Part shown: positions 33,199 through 42,330 of the stretch, in pieces
Position numbering within the stretch: position 1 is the stretch's first letter
Layout: each line of letters starts with the position of its first letter
NCBI RefSeq assembly: GCF_015209595.1
Contig: NZ_JADEYS010000009.1
Coordinates: forward strand, 1-64,000
Source: Pontibacterium sinense
GTDB taxonomy: Bacteria > Pseudomonadota > Gammaproteobacteria > Pseudomonadales > Balneatricaceae
Length of the DNA: 64,000 nt
Reading direction: 5' to 3'
The notes under the pieces: model-generated
Database searches by the model: none
Seen by the model: the letters and a program-made list of their open reading frames with translations, nothing else
What the model was told of the DNA's origin: nothing
Translations under genes and position numbers: made by a program

Positions 33199-34488
33199 TC
33201 AACCCAAGAACAGCTCCGGCAGAAACAGGGACACTTCAGGCACATAGGTTGTGATAATCAGTGTCGGAATCCATGCAAACAAAATCATGATCAGGGTTGG
33301 CTTCAGCATCGCACTCACCCTCACCTGTGTGACCCGAGAACCAAGGTACAGCAACGGTGCAGTCGGTGGTGTGATGTTACCCATACCCAGATTTACACCC
33401 ACAATGGCCGCAAACTGGATCGGATCGACACCCAACTCAACCACAATCGGGAAGAGCAATGGCGACGCCAGCAATACACCACTGACATCATCCATCAGCA
33501 TACCGATCAGGATCATCACCACGTTGATCATGATTAGTACAATGATCGGGTTATCAGACACGGAGAAGATCAGATCTTTGGCCAGATCCGGGATGTCTTC
33601 AAAAATCAGCAGCCGGCTGACAATCATCACCATAAAGAACATCACCATCACCACACCGGTGGTGGTTGCTGACTGAACCAGCGCTTCTTTAAAGTTAGAT
33701 TTGTTCAGGCCTTTGTAGATAAAGAAACCCACCGGAATGGCGTATACCACAGCGATACCCGCCGCTTCGGTTGGCGTCATAATACCGCCGTAGATGCCAC
33801 CCAAGATGATAAAAGGCATCAGCAACGCAGGCAGCGCATAACGGCTCTTTTTCACCACTTCGCCGGTAAAGTTATCGGACTTAGGCAGCACTTTGATGTC
33901 TTTGTATTTGCGCAACATCACGTAATTCACAATACACAGCAAAGCAATCAGTATCATTCCGGGTACGATGGTCGCCAAAAAACACTTCAGTACTGATTGG
34001 CGTGTAACCCATGCGTAGATAATCTGTATCGCACTGGGGGGAATCAACAGGCCCAACGGCGCTGCATTGGTAATCAGTGCCGCTGACAAACCTTCAGGAT
34101 AATTGGCCCGGCGCAGCTGCGGCATCATGATACTGCCGATACAGGTCAGCGTTGCCGTTGCACTGCCTGCAATGGAACCGAATATGGCACTGGCACCGAC
34201 CGCAGAATAGGCAATACCGCCTTTAAATCGGCCGACAAACAGCTCTGCCAGTTCTACCAGCGGTTGCGCAATTTTGCCGCGTTCCATGATTGTACCCGCC
34301 ATGATAAACAGCGGGATCGCCAGTAACACCAGCACATTCATGCGCCAGTGACCGGAGGTGAGGAAACCTGCCGGGTCATGATCACCGGTCAGAGACATGT
34401 AGATCAGCGCCAAACCAAAAGCAAAAGGTACCGGAATACCAATAACCAGGGCGACACAGATCACGAGAAGGGTCAGTAAAATCAACAT
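33199..34488 (-). CDS. dctM: TRAP transporter large permease (DctM)
   Basis: The 429-residue inner-membrane protein is the transport subunit of a TRAP carrier, which uses the sodium gradient to import organic acids or related solutes. It has about 12 helices and DctM signatures such as VGASAIFGSIAGSATATLTCIGSIMMPQL, GLLIPPSAIQIIYAWVT and NLGMGNITPPTAPLLYLGS. It follows the small permease by 24 nt. The ligand is not deducible, though the divergent GlxA-type regulator suggests a nitrogen-containing compound. Confidence 0.95.
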   Translation of the reverse strand: MLILLTLLVICVALVIGIPVPFAFGLALIYMSLTGDHDPAGFLTSGHWRMNVLVLLAIPLFIMAGTIMERGKIAQPLVELAELFVGRFKGGIAYSAVGASAIFGSIAGSATATLTCIGSIMMPQLRRANYPEGLSAALITNAAPLGLLIPPSAIQIIYAWVTRQSVLKCFLATIVPGMILIALLCIVNYVMLRKYKDIKVLPKSDNFTGEVVKKSRYALPALLMPFIILGGIYGGIMTPTEAAGIAVVYAIPVGFFIYKGLNKSNFKEALVQSATTTGVVMVMFFMVMIVSRLLIFEDIPDLAKDLIFSVSDNPIIVLIMINVVMILIGMLMDDVSGVLLASPLLFPIVVELGVDPIQFAAIVGVNLGMGNITPPTAPLLYLGSRVTQVRVSAMLKPTLIMILFAWIPTLIITTYVPEVSLFLPELFLG

Positions 34489-34512
34489 CAGAAATACTCG
34501 TCGAATGTTCGC

Positions 34513-35061
34513 TTAGATATGAGGCGGCGCTTCGTCCGACTCCCACTCTTCACTCGGTCCGTCACGCAGGCCACTGTAAAGATGCAGAGCGGTGTAAAAG
34601 GTCATCAGTACGAAACCGAGGAAAATACCCAGTTTTGGAATAAAGAACGGAAGTTCCAAACCCGTTGTACGCTGCCAGTCGGGATAGGCGCTAATCTCTT
34701 CCTCCAGCATTAACCAGCCCCAATACGTCAGCACGCAACCAATTAGTGTCTCAAGCAAGATCGTAAAATTGACCACGATCCATTTAGTACGAACGCTATC
34801 AATGACGGATAAAAGAAAGTCAGCCTTAACATGGGTATTTTCATAACTACCCATCGCACCGCCCAGAAAATAGACCCAGAAGGCGATCATTAAGACCCAC
34901 TCTTCATAAGCAAAAAGATCAGCTTCAAACCAGTAACGTAAGATAACGACAAAGAAAAACACAAATGCCATAACCAAACTGGCTGCCGCCAAAAAATACT
35001 CTTTAAGGCGAAGCAGAACATTAACCAGACGATGTAGCGGATGCGGAATATTTAAATGCAT
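34513..35061 (-). CDS. dctQ: TRAP transporter small permease (DctQ)
   Basis: The 182-residue protein has four membrane helices (for instance YFLAAASLVMAFVFFFVVILRYW and TKWIVVNFTILLETLIGCVL) and the DctQ-type EEWVLMIAFWVYFLGGAMGSYENTHVKADFLL segment. It bridges DctP and DctM. I start at the ATG at 35061 (MHLNIPHPLH). The longer frame crosses the terminator between dctP and dctQ and is unlikely. Its C-terminus (EEWESDEAPPHI) is acidic. Confidence 0.9.
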   Translation of the reverse strand: MHLNIPHPLHRLVNVLLRLKEYFLAAASLVMAFVFFFVVILRYWFEADLFAYEEWVLMIAFWVYFLGGAMGSYENTHVKADFLLSVIDSVRTKWIVVNFTILLETLIGCVLTYWGWLMLEEEISAYPDWQRTTGLELPFFIPKLGIFLGFVLMTFYTALHLYSGLRDGPSEEWESDEAPPHI

Positions 35062-35142
35062 ACTGCAACACTCGTTTATTATTCTTAGAAGACGAGCAGA
35101 TACCTTCCGTGAAGAAACTGAATGATATTGCTCGTATAAAAA

Positions 35143-35175
35143 AGGCTCTGTGCCGACGACCGACACAGAGCAATG
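35143..35175 (-). terminator. Intra-operon terminator between dctP and dctQ
   Basis: On the minus strand, GCTCTGTGTCGGTCGTCGGC then ACAGAGC forms a 10-bp stem with one mismatch, followed by CTTTTTT. It lies 9 nt past the dctP stop codon. It would let most transcripts end after the binding protein, giving the excess of DctP over permease that TRAP systems need. Confidence 0.8.
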
Positions 35176-35183
35176 CAGGGCCG

Positions 35184-36194
35184 TTAGTTCAGATCAGCAG
35201 TAATCTGCTGCAACACGTCTTTACCCAGACGGTCTTCCAGCTTCGGCCAGGTTACATTACGGATCTCTTGGGCGATGGCGCCACGTTCCGCATCGGAGAT
35301 CGGCAGGATAGCCACACCAAACTCTTCCAGTTTTTTCAGGTTGGCTGCGTCGTTTTGACGGCTCCAGTCCACAAACTTCGCGGCAGCTTTAGCAAACACC
35401 TCAGACACCACTTTACGCTGCTCTTCGTTGAGCTTTTTCTCCCAGGTTTTCTTGCTCGCGTAGTACGCGTAGTTTTCAACAAAAGCGTTGTACGGTACGT
35501 AGTTTTTGATCGCTTCTTTAAACGTGGTGTAGGTCGCTTCCGGCGTTGCGCCGATCATGCCGTCAACCACACCCTGCTGGATCGCCGGGAATGCATCACC
35601 CCAGTCTATGGTAGTGGTGTTGTACCCCATGTCCTGAGTTGCCAATTTTGCAGACTGTGCGCTCCAAACGCGGATGTTCTGGCCTTTAGCGCCGGTATCT
35701 TTGTAGTTATCCGGCGTAGAGGATGACATCACACCGATAAAACCTTCCGCCGTAACACCCAGCAGCTTCAGACCGATCTTATCCATGCGCTGATCGAAGA
35801 TGCTGTAGAAGTTAGAGCCAGGGCTAAACACCTTCTCCATCTCGTCATAGTTGGATACCAGATACGGCAGAGAGTTGATCTCAAGCACCGGGTCCTTATG
35901 GCTGTAGACGAAGGAGTGAACGATATCGATGCTGCCACGCACGGCTTCACCTAGCAGCTGCTCACCTGAACCCAGCTGACCGGCTGGATACAGCTTGATT
36001 TTCAGATCAACACCCGCACCTTCCAACTCTTTTTTGATATCGCGCAGTACTTCGGATGCGTACTGATCAGGAGCATGCTGACTGGCGATACGCAGCACAG
36101 TTGCCGCTTCCGCAGAGGTGGTTGCGAGCGCACCCATCACCAGGCTGGATGCGAGAATAGATTTGAGGCAGAAACGGGTTTTCGTAGTTTTCAT
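35184..36194 (-). CDS. dctP: TRAP transporter substrate-binding protein (DctP family)
   Basis: The 336-residue periplasmic protein starts MKTTKTRFCLKSILASSLVM with a signal peptide ending near ALATTSAEA. The DctP fold is seen in ASQHAPDQYASEVLRDIKKELE, ELYP-like IKLYPAGQLGSGEQLLGEAVRGSIDIV and KGQNIRVWSAQSAKLATQDMG. The arginine in IRVW sits where DctP proteins bind ligand carboxylates. GGAG lies 7 nt before the ATG at 36194, so the longer frame to 36272 is rejected. Confidence 0.93.
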   Translation of the reverse strand: MKTTKTRFCLKSILASSLVMGALATTSAEAATVLRIASQHAPDQYASEVLRDIKKELEGAGVDLKIKLYPAGQLGSGEQLLGEAVRGSIDIVHSFVYSHKDPVLEINSLPYLVSNYDEMEKVFSPGSNFYSIFDQRMDKIGLKLLGVTAEGFIGVMSSSTPDNYKDTGAKGQNIRVWSAQSAKLATQDMGYNTTTIDWGDAFPAIQQGVVDGMIGATPEATYTTFKEAIKNYVPYNAFVENYAYYASKKTWEKKLNEEQRKVVSEVFAKAAAKFVDWSRQNDAANLKKLEEFGVAILPISDAERGAIAQEIRNVTWPKLEDRLGKDVLQQITADLN

Positions 36195-36360
36195 TATTTT
36201 CTCCGGATCTTTCGTACTGAAGGTTTTTATATTTATGTACAAAGCAGATGACTGCACTCGAATACCGTGCAACCCATCGACACTTATTTTTATACACCCA
36301 TAAAAAACCTATTTACAGCCACCCTAAATTCGAAAAACAGGATATGAAATATTTTCACAA

Positions 36361-36521
36361 CCCGGTTTGTAAACGGCTTATTACATGCCTCTAAAGAAAC
36401 CCACCTCTCCAACCGAATTTTAATTTTATAAACTTACAAAACCTGTTCTATGTAAACATTATAAAACCAAATAACTTTGATTTATTAATGACCATTTACA
36501 TCTTTAAACATCTTTTTACAT
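36361..36521. promoter_or_regulatory. TRAP/GlxA-regulator divergent control region with TTTACAT motifs
   Basis: This AT-rich 340-bp spacer holds two TTTACAT direct repeats (36495-36501 and 36515-36521) spaced 20 bp, or two helical turns. It also holds an inverted ATGTAAA (36450-36456) and TTTGTAAAC (36366-36374). Paired direct repeats of this spacing suit AraC-type regulators. No other ORF is present. Confidence 0.45.
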
Positions 36522-36620
36522 ATAGAGGTTTACGACAGATGGGCTTATTACTCAACGCATAAACAATCTGCTATAACAGATAAAAATAATAATTATCCAA
36601 ATTGCACAAAGGTGGGAGCC

Positions 36621-37670
36621 ATGACCTGTATAAAAGATAAACGCCATTTCAGTTCATTGATGCGCGATACCAACAGTCCGTTTCTGGCAAACGAAGATGC
36701 TCCGCTCAACACCACGACGGTGGGGTTTGTCTTACAGGAACACTTTTCGATGATGGCGTTTACCGCAGCGGTCGATGCACTGATTACCGCCAACCTCGTG
36801 CGTACCACCCCCCTCTTTAGCTATCAGACACTGGCGGTGGATAGCTCCCCCGTGACCAGTGATCTGGGGATCGGTATTGCCGCACAAGATACCATTCGTG
36901 ACTTTACAAACGGTCGACACAAACTGCCCAATATTCTGGTGGTGTGTGGCGGGTATCGCTGCTCCACGGAGCAACAACCTCATCTGAGCCAGTTTCTGAA
37001 AGATGCCCAGCGACATAATGTGACGATTGGCAGCTTATGGAACGGTGCCATAGCGTTGGCCCATGCGGGATTATTGGACGATCAGGAATGTGCGTTGCAT
37101 CCCGACAACCATGCCTTTATGCAGGAGCATTTCCCCCGGGTCAGGGTTTCAGATCAGGTCATTGTGAGTGATCAGGCACGTCTGACCAGTGCGGGACCGG
37201 CAAGTGCATTGGAGATGATGCTCAGCATGATCGGGCAGACTCAGGGGACAGAGGTGGTTCGTGCAATTCGCGAGATCCTGAGCTGTGATCAGACCTCTGA
37301 AAACAGCAATACCTGCTTAAGCCGTATCGGTGATGACCCCTGTCTGCCGCAGAATTTGCGCGACATTATGGAACTCATGGCCGCGAATATTGAAGAACCC
37401 ATGAGTATGGAAGAGCTGAGTGCCATTATTGGCATCTCTCGTCGTCAGTTGGAAAGATTATTCCAGAACCACTTAGACACCTCGCCCAGCCGATATTACC
37501 TTGAACTGCGCCTCACCCATGCGCGTCGCTTACTGATGCAGAGTAATGAACCTGTGACCAACATTGCACTGGCCTGTGGTTTCGTTACGTCCAGTCATTT
37601 CAGCAATTGCTTCAAGGACTACTTTGGCCTGTCACCGAGCCATGCACGGGATAAGTTTAAAAGTGCATAG
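36621..37670 (+). CDS. GlxA-family AraC-type regulator
   Basis: The 349-residue protein has an N-terminal DJ-1/PfpI-like domain (about 25-200, with LPNILVVCGGYRCS and GSLWNGAIALAHAGLLDDQE) and a C-terminal double helix-turn-helix of AraC type (EELSAIIGISRRQLERLFQNHL; ITNIALACGF-like NIALACGFVTSSHFSNCFKDYFGLSPS). The catalytic cysteine of active DJ-1 enzymes is absent, so the domain probably senses ligand. Relatives (GbdR, CdhR, ArgR types) control catabolism of betaines, carnitine or amino acids. GGAG lies 5 nt before the ATG at 36621. It faces the TRAP operon and probably controls it. Confidence 0.92.
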   Translation: MTCIKDKRHFSSLMRDTNSPFLANEDAPLNTTTVGFVLQEHFSMMAFTAAVDALITANLVRTTPLFSYQTLAVDSSPVTSDLGIGIAAQDTIRDFTNGRHKLPNILVVCGGYRCSTEQQPHLSQFLKDAQRHNVTIGSLWNGAIALAHAGLLDDQECALHPDNHAFMQEHFPRVRVSDQVIVSDQARLTSAGPASALEMMLSMIGQTQGTEVVRAIREILSCDQTSENSNTCLSRIGDDPCLPQNLRDIMELMAANIEEPMSMEELSAIIGISRRQLERLFQNHLDTSPSRYYLELRLTHARRLLMQSNEPVTNIALACGFVTSSHFSNCFKDYFGLSPSHARDKFKSA

Positions 37671-37705
37671 CCGAACAGCAGACCCGGCCCAACACTCAAA
37701 ATTAC

Positions 37706-37729
37706 GAAGGCACCGCTCAGGGTGCCTTC
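37706..37729. terminator. Bidirectional hairpin between glxA-type gene and tatA
   Basis: GAAGGCACC (37706-37714) and GGTGCCTTC (37721-37729) form a perfect 9-bp stem with a 6-nt loop between convergent genes. No long T-run follows on either strand. Confidence 0.6.
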
Positions 37730-37757
37730 CGGTCGAAGCACAAATCAACCACAGGTC

Positions 37758-37943
37758 TTACGAAGGTTTCTGCGCCTTACTTTCAACCTTTGCTGCATCG
37801 CCTTCGTTCAGAGCTTTCTTAAAACCTTTAAAAGCGCCACCCAGATCGCCGCCAGCCCCTCTTAGCTTTTTAGTACCGAATAGTACGACCACAATGACCA
37901 GAACAATTGCGATCTGCCAGAGACTAATTCCACCAAGACCCAT
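37758..37943 (-). CDS. tatA: Sec-independent translocase subunit TatA
   Basis: The 61-residue protein starts [20 protein letters not shown], with one membrane helix followed by the [24 protein letters not shown] amphipathic helix typical of TatA/E. TatA oligomers form the translocation pore for folded, twin-arginine proteins. No tatB or tatC gene lies beside it, so it is a solitary copy, either the main TatA at a distance from tatBC or a TatE-like paralogue. Confidence 0.92.
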   Translation of the reverse strand: MGLGGISLWQIAIVLVIVVVLFGTKKLRGAGGDLGGAFKGFKKALNEGDAAKVESKAQKPS

Positions 37944-38014
37944 AGGTTTACTCCTACCGAATTAAAGTATTACGCCTGTTTGAGTTCAGGACTGACGAAC
38001 TAATCTAACAACGA

Positions 38015-38497
38015 TTACTTCAGTGGTACAACCATGACCGGAATATCCGATGCTTGTAGTACCTTCTGCGCGGTTGAACCCACCAGCAGTTTGCTCAGTG
38101 ACGAGTGTGTGCGAGTGCCCATGACTATCAGATCCGCACCGATCTCTCCTGCCACCTGCATAATCACATCATGCGGTGCACCTGCCTCAATGCGGTTATG
38201 TGGTGTGCCATGAGGGAGCGTGATGCCTTCGAGCTCTTCACTGATCGCTACATCAATTCGCTCAATCATTTTATCCTTCAGCGCCTCAACGCCCTTATCA
38301 CGCAACGACTCCAGGACGTCCTCTGAGAGGTAGCTTTCGATCATTGTCTCAGTCGAGCGGTTCATGGGTTCCATCACATGCAGATACGTAATCTCAGCGC
38401 CATGATTAACCGCTTCACTCACCGCCTTAAGAAAAGCCGGACGAGATGCCTTCCCCATATCGGATGCGTACAAAATGTGTTTGACCTCGGGCAGCAT
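38015..38497 (-). CDS. Universal stress protein, UspA family
   Basis: The 160-residue cytoplasmic protein begins HILYASDMGKASRPAFLKAVSEA and ends with the ATP-binding pattern GADLIVMGTRTHSSLSKLLVGSTAQKVL, a G-x2-G-x9-G(S/T) variant. ATP-binding Usp proteins are produced under starvation and stress. It is monocistronic, divergent from a chemoreceptor gene. Confidence 0.88.
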   Translation of the reverse strand: MLPEVKHILYASDMGKASRPAFLKAVSEAVNHGAEITYLHVMEPMNRSTETMIESYLSEDVLESLRDKGVEALKDKMIERIDVAISEELEGITLPHGTPHNRIEAGAPHDVIMQVAGEIGADLIVMGTRTHSSLSKLLVGSTAQKVLQASDIPVMVVPLK

Positions 38498-38714
38498 ACA
38501 TTCACCTCATATTGACGTTTTTCTGAACAGAACCCGATCGCTATCTCCTCCTTTCCAAGACAACGTTGCGTACTCCTAGCAGGGGTTCCCCAACTGCTCT
38601 GTACAACAATAGATCACACACAAATAACATTTTCAACTATATTTGATTCTCCAAGTATCGTTTAATGCATTTTTAGATTCTTTTATATGATTCTAAACGG
38701 GAACAGCAAGACAT

Positions 38715-40712
38715 ATGAAAATAACAATAAATCAGCGCATCGGCGCGGGCTTCGGCTTGCTCGTCATTCTCATGCTGTTCATGAGTTTCAGCTCCTATCA
38801 GGGCATCAAACAACTCAATGAACAGATGACTCGATCAGGTGAACAGATCACCCCCATGCTCGTCACCAGCGGAGCGATGGGTGTTGCGTTGCTCTCCGCG
38901 AACAAAACACTGATGCAATATCTTGCATCCGATAATCCCAAACAGATAACCACTCACAACACGATTTTTAAGGAACAGCAGGCCAGATATGATCAACGCC
39001 GATCCGATCTGGAAACGCTATCCAGCCCCTTCCCTGAGATCAGCGACGATCTCGCCTTATCAAACAAAGATGGCGACGCGTTTCTGAAAGGTTCACAGGA
39101 AATTCGTAACCTCCACCTGCAGTTCGTCAAAACTGCGCCCGGCTTTTTGATCAAGCTTGAGGGTGTAAAACAACTCCTCAGTGTCTTTGCAACCGAGCTG
39201 GATGACGTTGCCAATTACGGTGATGACCACCGCGAAATTTCAGCCGCCACGACGCTTTCGGCAAGGCTTGCGACCGTCACTGAAACTCTGGGGATGCTAC
39301 GGGATACAAAAGACGCAACGGACCTGCGCTCCCAGATACATATGATTACTGGCGATATGGAGGGAATAGCCGAGCGGATCAGTAGCCTGGCAAAAACTCA
39401 CCCCAAAACAGCCTCCGGCTTTGAGAACCGTTTCAATGAGATCAAAGCATTTCTCGACGGTGATAACGGCCTGCTTGATCTTGCCACCCTTCAGCTTAAG
39501 CGCACTCAGGACATTGATCAGCTACTCACTACACTCGCCCGCTCAATCAACGCCGCGACCGGTAAAATCAACCAATTGATGGCGAAGGTTGAACAACTCA
39601 GCCGCGCAGAACAAACACAGGCCGGCTCCTCAGCTAACTCCGCGCAAACAACCAATATCATCATCGGTCTGGTCTCGATCCTTATCGCAACGTTGATCGG
39701 TATTTCGGTTTACAAGAGCATCCGGACACCGCTACAGGAAATCATGAAGATGCTCAGTCTGATGGCTGAGGGTGATATGAGCCATCGAATCAAAGTCTCT
39801 CGGCAGGATGAATTTGGCGAGCTGTCCAACTGGATCAATCAATTAGCTGAACGATTGAGCAGCACCATCAGCGAGATATGTCGTGGTTCAGGGCAAGTCG
39901 CACAATCAATTGGCGGCACCGCCGAGCTGAGTCAGAAAACCCGCAACAACATGGAACGTCAAAGCGACCAGACCGCTATCGTCGTCAGCTCGATGGATGA
40001 GATGCTGGACTGCGTTCAACAAGTGGCTCAAAGTGCAGAATTGGCTCAGAACGCCATTATCAAAATGGACCAAAACGCCCATCGTAATCATCAATCGATG
40101 GACGACAATATCCGCATGGTTCAGCAACTCGCCGCAGATATTGGCAATGCCACTCAGGTAGTGAATCAGCTCCATGGCTGTTCAGACTCCATTGGGCACA
40201 TTCTTGAAGTAATCAGTGGGATCGCTGAGCAAACCAATCTGTTGGCGCTGAATGCCGCCATCGAAGCGGCCCGTGCGGGCGATCATGGACGGGGGTTTGC
40301 GGTGGTGGCCGATGAAGTACGTTCACTCGCCGCCAGTACTCAAAATGCCACGTCGGATATTCAGGAGATCATCGAACGTCTGCAACAAGGCGCATCAGAA
40401 GCGGTCACCATCATGAATCACAGTTCCGGTGAAGTGAAGAAAAGCATGGATAACATAGAACGTTCTGGCAATGACCTGACCGATATGGTCGAGCATCTGG
40501 CTTCTATCCGCGCCATGAGTGAACAGATCGCTACTGCCGCCGAAGAGCAAAGTTATACCTGCACTGAAATATCCACCAGCGTGCAGAAGATTGCCAAAAT
40601 GTCAGAAGAGTGCTCAGGCGACGCGGATCGTATCGCTAACGAAAGCGAAGGAATGATCTCACTGGCCGAGCAGCAGCAACAGTTAGTTGGGCAGTTTAAA
40701 CTGGGATGTTGA
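38715..40712 (+). CDS. Methyl-accepting chemotaxis protein (long helical sensor)
   Basis: The 665-residue inner-membrane receptor has helices near 10-29 and 312-335 around a long helical periplasmic domain. A HAMP domain follows ([23 protein letters not shown]). The signalling tip lies around residue 510: [20 protein letters not shown] then [13 protein letters not shown]. The lack of a C-terminal CheR-binding pentapeptide suggests dependence on other receptors for adaptation. AT-rich DNA lies upstream (38640-38700). The ligand is unknown. Confidence 0.93.
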   Translation: MKITINQRIGAGFGLLVILMLFMSFSSYQGIKQLNEQMTRSGEQITPMLVTSGAMGVALLSANKTLMQYLASDNPKQITTHNTIFKEQQARYDQRRSDLETLSSPFPEISDDLALSNKDGDAFLKGSQEIRNLHLQFVKTAPGFLIKLEGVKQLLSVFATELDDVANYGDDHREISAATTLSARLATVTETLGMLRDTKDATDLRSQIHMITGDMEGIAERISSLAKTHPKTASGFENRFNEIKAFLDGDNGLLDLATLQLKRTQDIDQLLTTLARSINAATGKINQLMAKVEQLSRAEQTQAGSSANSAQTTNIIIGLVSILIATLIGISVYKSIRTPLQEIMKMLSLMAEGDMSHRIKVSRQDEFGELSNWINQLAERLSSTISEICRGSGQVAQSIGGTAELSQKTRNNMERQSDQTAIVVSSMDEMLDCVQQVAQSAELAQNAIIKMDQNAHRNHQSMDDNIRMVQQLAADIGNATQVVNQLHGCSDSIGHILEVISGIAEQTNLLALNAAIEAARAGDHGRGFAVVADEVRSLAASTQNATSDIQEIIERLQQGASEAVTIMNHSSGEVKKSMDNIERSGNDLTDMVEHLASIRAMSEQIATAAEEQSYTCTEISTSVQKIAKMSEECSGDADRIANESEGMISLAEQQQQLVGQFKLGC

Positions 40713-40724
40713 TGACGCCCCTTT

Positions 40725-41300
40725 CTACAGGACCGCTGCAACCAATCGTGTTGCAGTGTCTTTCGCTTTAAGCGCCGCATTGCAATCACCCTGCACGTAG
40801 GCCAGCGTGATCGCCCCCTCTTTCAACAGGCAAAGATCATCAGTCAGTCTTGAACCCAGTGAAGACGCCATGCCAAGCGCCTCGAACTGTTCGCGCAACA
40901 GCATCGCCACATTGATCTTATGGCGCGTGCATTGTAGGTGGATAGGATGATCAGGCGCACTGTATTCACCGCTGACGTTGATAAAGAAGCAACCGTGAAA
41001 TGGCCGCAGTGCATCTACCCGATCATTGAACCAGTCATCCAGCGCATCAAATAGAGCATCGATTTTATCCGTCACAGACGTCGCCGCATCAAGGCTGCCT
41101 TGAAGCCAGTGACAAAAGCGCTGATCGCGATACTCCAGCACCGCCAATACCAGCTCATCTTTACCTGCAAAATGGTGATAAAGGGTTTTCTTGGCCACAC
41201 CCGATTCAGATAGGATTTCGTTGATACCCACCGCATGAACACCTTTTTGGTAGAAAAGCTCAAACGCAGTAGTGATCAGATGAAGTCGTTTCGCAGACAT
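40725..41300 (-). CDS. TetR-family repressor
   Basis: The 191-residue protein has the TetR helix-turn-helix (about 5-50, with GVHAVGINEILSESGVAKKTLYHHFAGKDELVLAVL) and a helical ligand domain containing RPFHGCFFINVSGEY. I use the ATG at 41300 (MSAKRLHLI). The longer frame to 41378 would cover the operator. Two GTAGAC palindromes lie in the 130-bp spacer to the divergent HPP gene, so it probably represses itself and that gene. The spacer between this gene and the chemoreceptor gene is only 12 nt. Confidence 0.92.
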   Translation of the reverse strand: MSAKRLHLITTAFELFYQKGVHAVGINEILSESGVAKKTLYHHFAGKDELVLAVLEYRDQRFCHWLQGSLDAATSVTDKIDALFDALDDWFNDRVDALRPFHGCFFINVSGEYSAPDHPIHLQCTRHKINVAMLLREQFEALGMASSLGSRLTDDLCLLKEGAITLAYVQGDCNAALKAKDTATRLVAAVL

Positions 41301-41340
41301 AAGACTCAAGGTTCCCGATAAGAAAAATGATATTGACACA

Positions 41341-41389
41341 GGTAGACTGACCTGTCTACCATGCACAAAAGTAGACAAGTCGGTCTACC
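41341..41389. promoter_or_regulatory. Twin TetR operators
   Basis: GGTAGAC-6nt-GTCTACC (41341-41360) and GTAGAC-6nt-GTCTAC (41371-41388) are two perfect inverted repeats of the same form, with centres 29 bp apart. They occupy the spacer between the tetR and HPP genes. Confidence 0.85.
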
Positions 41390-41430
41390 TCTTTCCACAC
41401 CCTAAAAACCGGGACTTCAGGAGATACGCT

Positions 41431-41940
41431 ATGTCTGCGTTGTTAAATAAACTTAAAGGCGATGGAGCAGCTCTGCCGCCAAAGCACCCGCTAAAGAACA
41501 TCCTTCTGGCTGGAATGGGTGGTTTTATTGCTATTGCGGTGATCGCAGGTATCGCAGATAACCTTCAGGCAGCACTGGTACTTGGCTCCTTCGGTGCCTC
41601 ATGTGTGCTGGTCTTTGGTTTTTCGGACGCGCCGTTTTCTCAACCAAGAAACGTTGTCGCCGGACACTTTTTGAGTTCATTGGTTGGATTAGTTTTCCTG
41701 ACACTCTGCGGCCCTACGTGGTGGTCTGTCGCACTGGCTGTAGGTACGGCAATTGCCCTAATGATGGCGACACGGACCGTTCACCCTCCGGCGGGTTCTA
41801 ACCCCGTGATTGTGTTTTTGACTCAACCTGCGTGGGATTTTCTGCTGTTTCCCACACTTGTAGGGGCCGTACTGCTTGTCGCCGTTGCGCTGATATACAA
41901 CAACGTGAGTCGGCAGGCGAATTATCCGAAGTATTGGTAA
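41431..41940 (+). CDS. HPP-family integral membrane protein
   Basis: The 169-residue protein has four membrane helices and the HPP signature RTVHPPAGSNPVIVFL. It also has GSFGASCVLVFGFSDAPFSQPRNVVAGH, typical of the family. Some HPP proteins transport nitrite or work with other anion carriers; function here is unknown. CAGGAG lies 9 nt upstream of the ATG. It is under the likely control of the divergent TetR protein. Confidence 0.88.
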   Translation: MSALLNKLKGDGAALPPKHPLKNILLAGMGGFIAIAVIAGIADNLQAALVLGSFGASCVLVFGFSDAPFSQPRNVVAGHFLSSLVGLVFLTLCGPTWWSVALAVGTAIALMMATRTVHPPAGSNPVIVFLTQPAWDFLLFPTLVGAVLLVAVALIYNNVSRQANYPKYW

Positions 41941-41984
41941 TACGGAGAGGTTAAATTTAGCCTGAAAGGGTGTGACACGAGGGT

Positions 41985-42150
41985 GTTTCTGGTTCCCATG
42001 GTCCTCCGTGGGAACCCATACGGAAGTCATCGGTAGGCTGGGTGGTATGTCGTAGTGGTATGCGTTCCCACGCGGGAGCATGGGAACGAGGTAAGGCGCA
42101 CTCTGGAAACTCTGGTTCCCACGGTCCTCCGTGGGAACCCATACACAGCG
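41985..42150. repeat. Family B palindromic repeats, reverse orientation
   Basis: GGTTCCCATGGTCCTCCGTG-type and CGTTCCCACGCGGGAGCATG-type modules occur here in reverse complement to the 27.2-28.4 kb array. The stretch 42151-42330 holds no convincing gene; an open frame from 42193 runs antisense to hsdR and is not supported. Confidence 0.85.
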
Positions 42151-42330
42151 ATTTATTCCTTAATTATCTCCCGAACATCAAGAGAAAAGAAAATGCTACG
42201 TAAAATCATCAGTGTAATAGGCGTAATTAATAACCAGGGCCTCCCCTTGCCAGAACAAGAAAGCCGACTGGTAGACCCTCAGACCAGAAGGGAGTACTGG
42301 AAAATAACCCCCTGCCAAATCCAATTTCCG

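Noticed and set aside
33083-33245. N-terminal extension of the VanX-like dipeptidase
   Set aside because: The extension is translated terminator and spacer of the TRAP operon and is Cys/Trp-rich with no family match.
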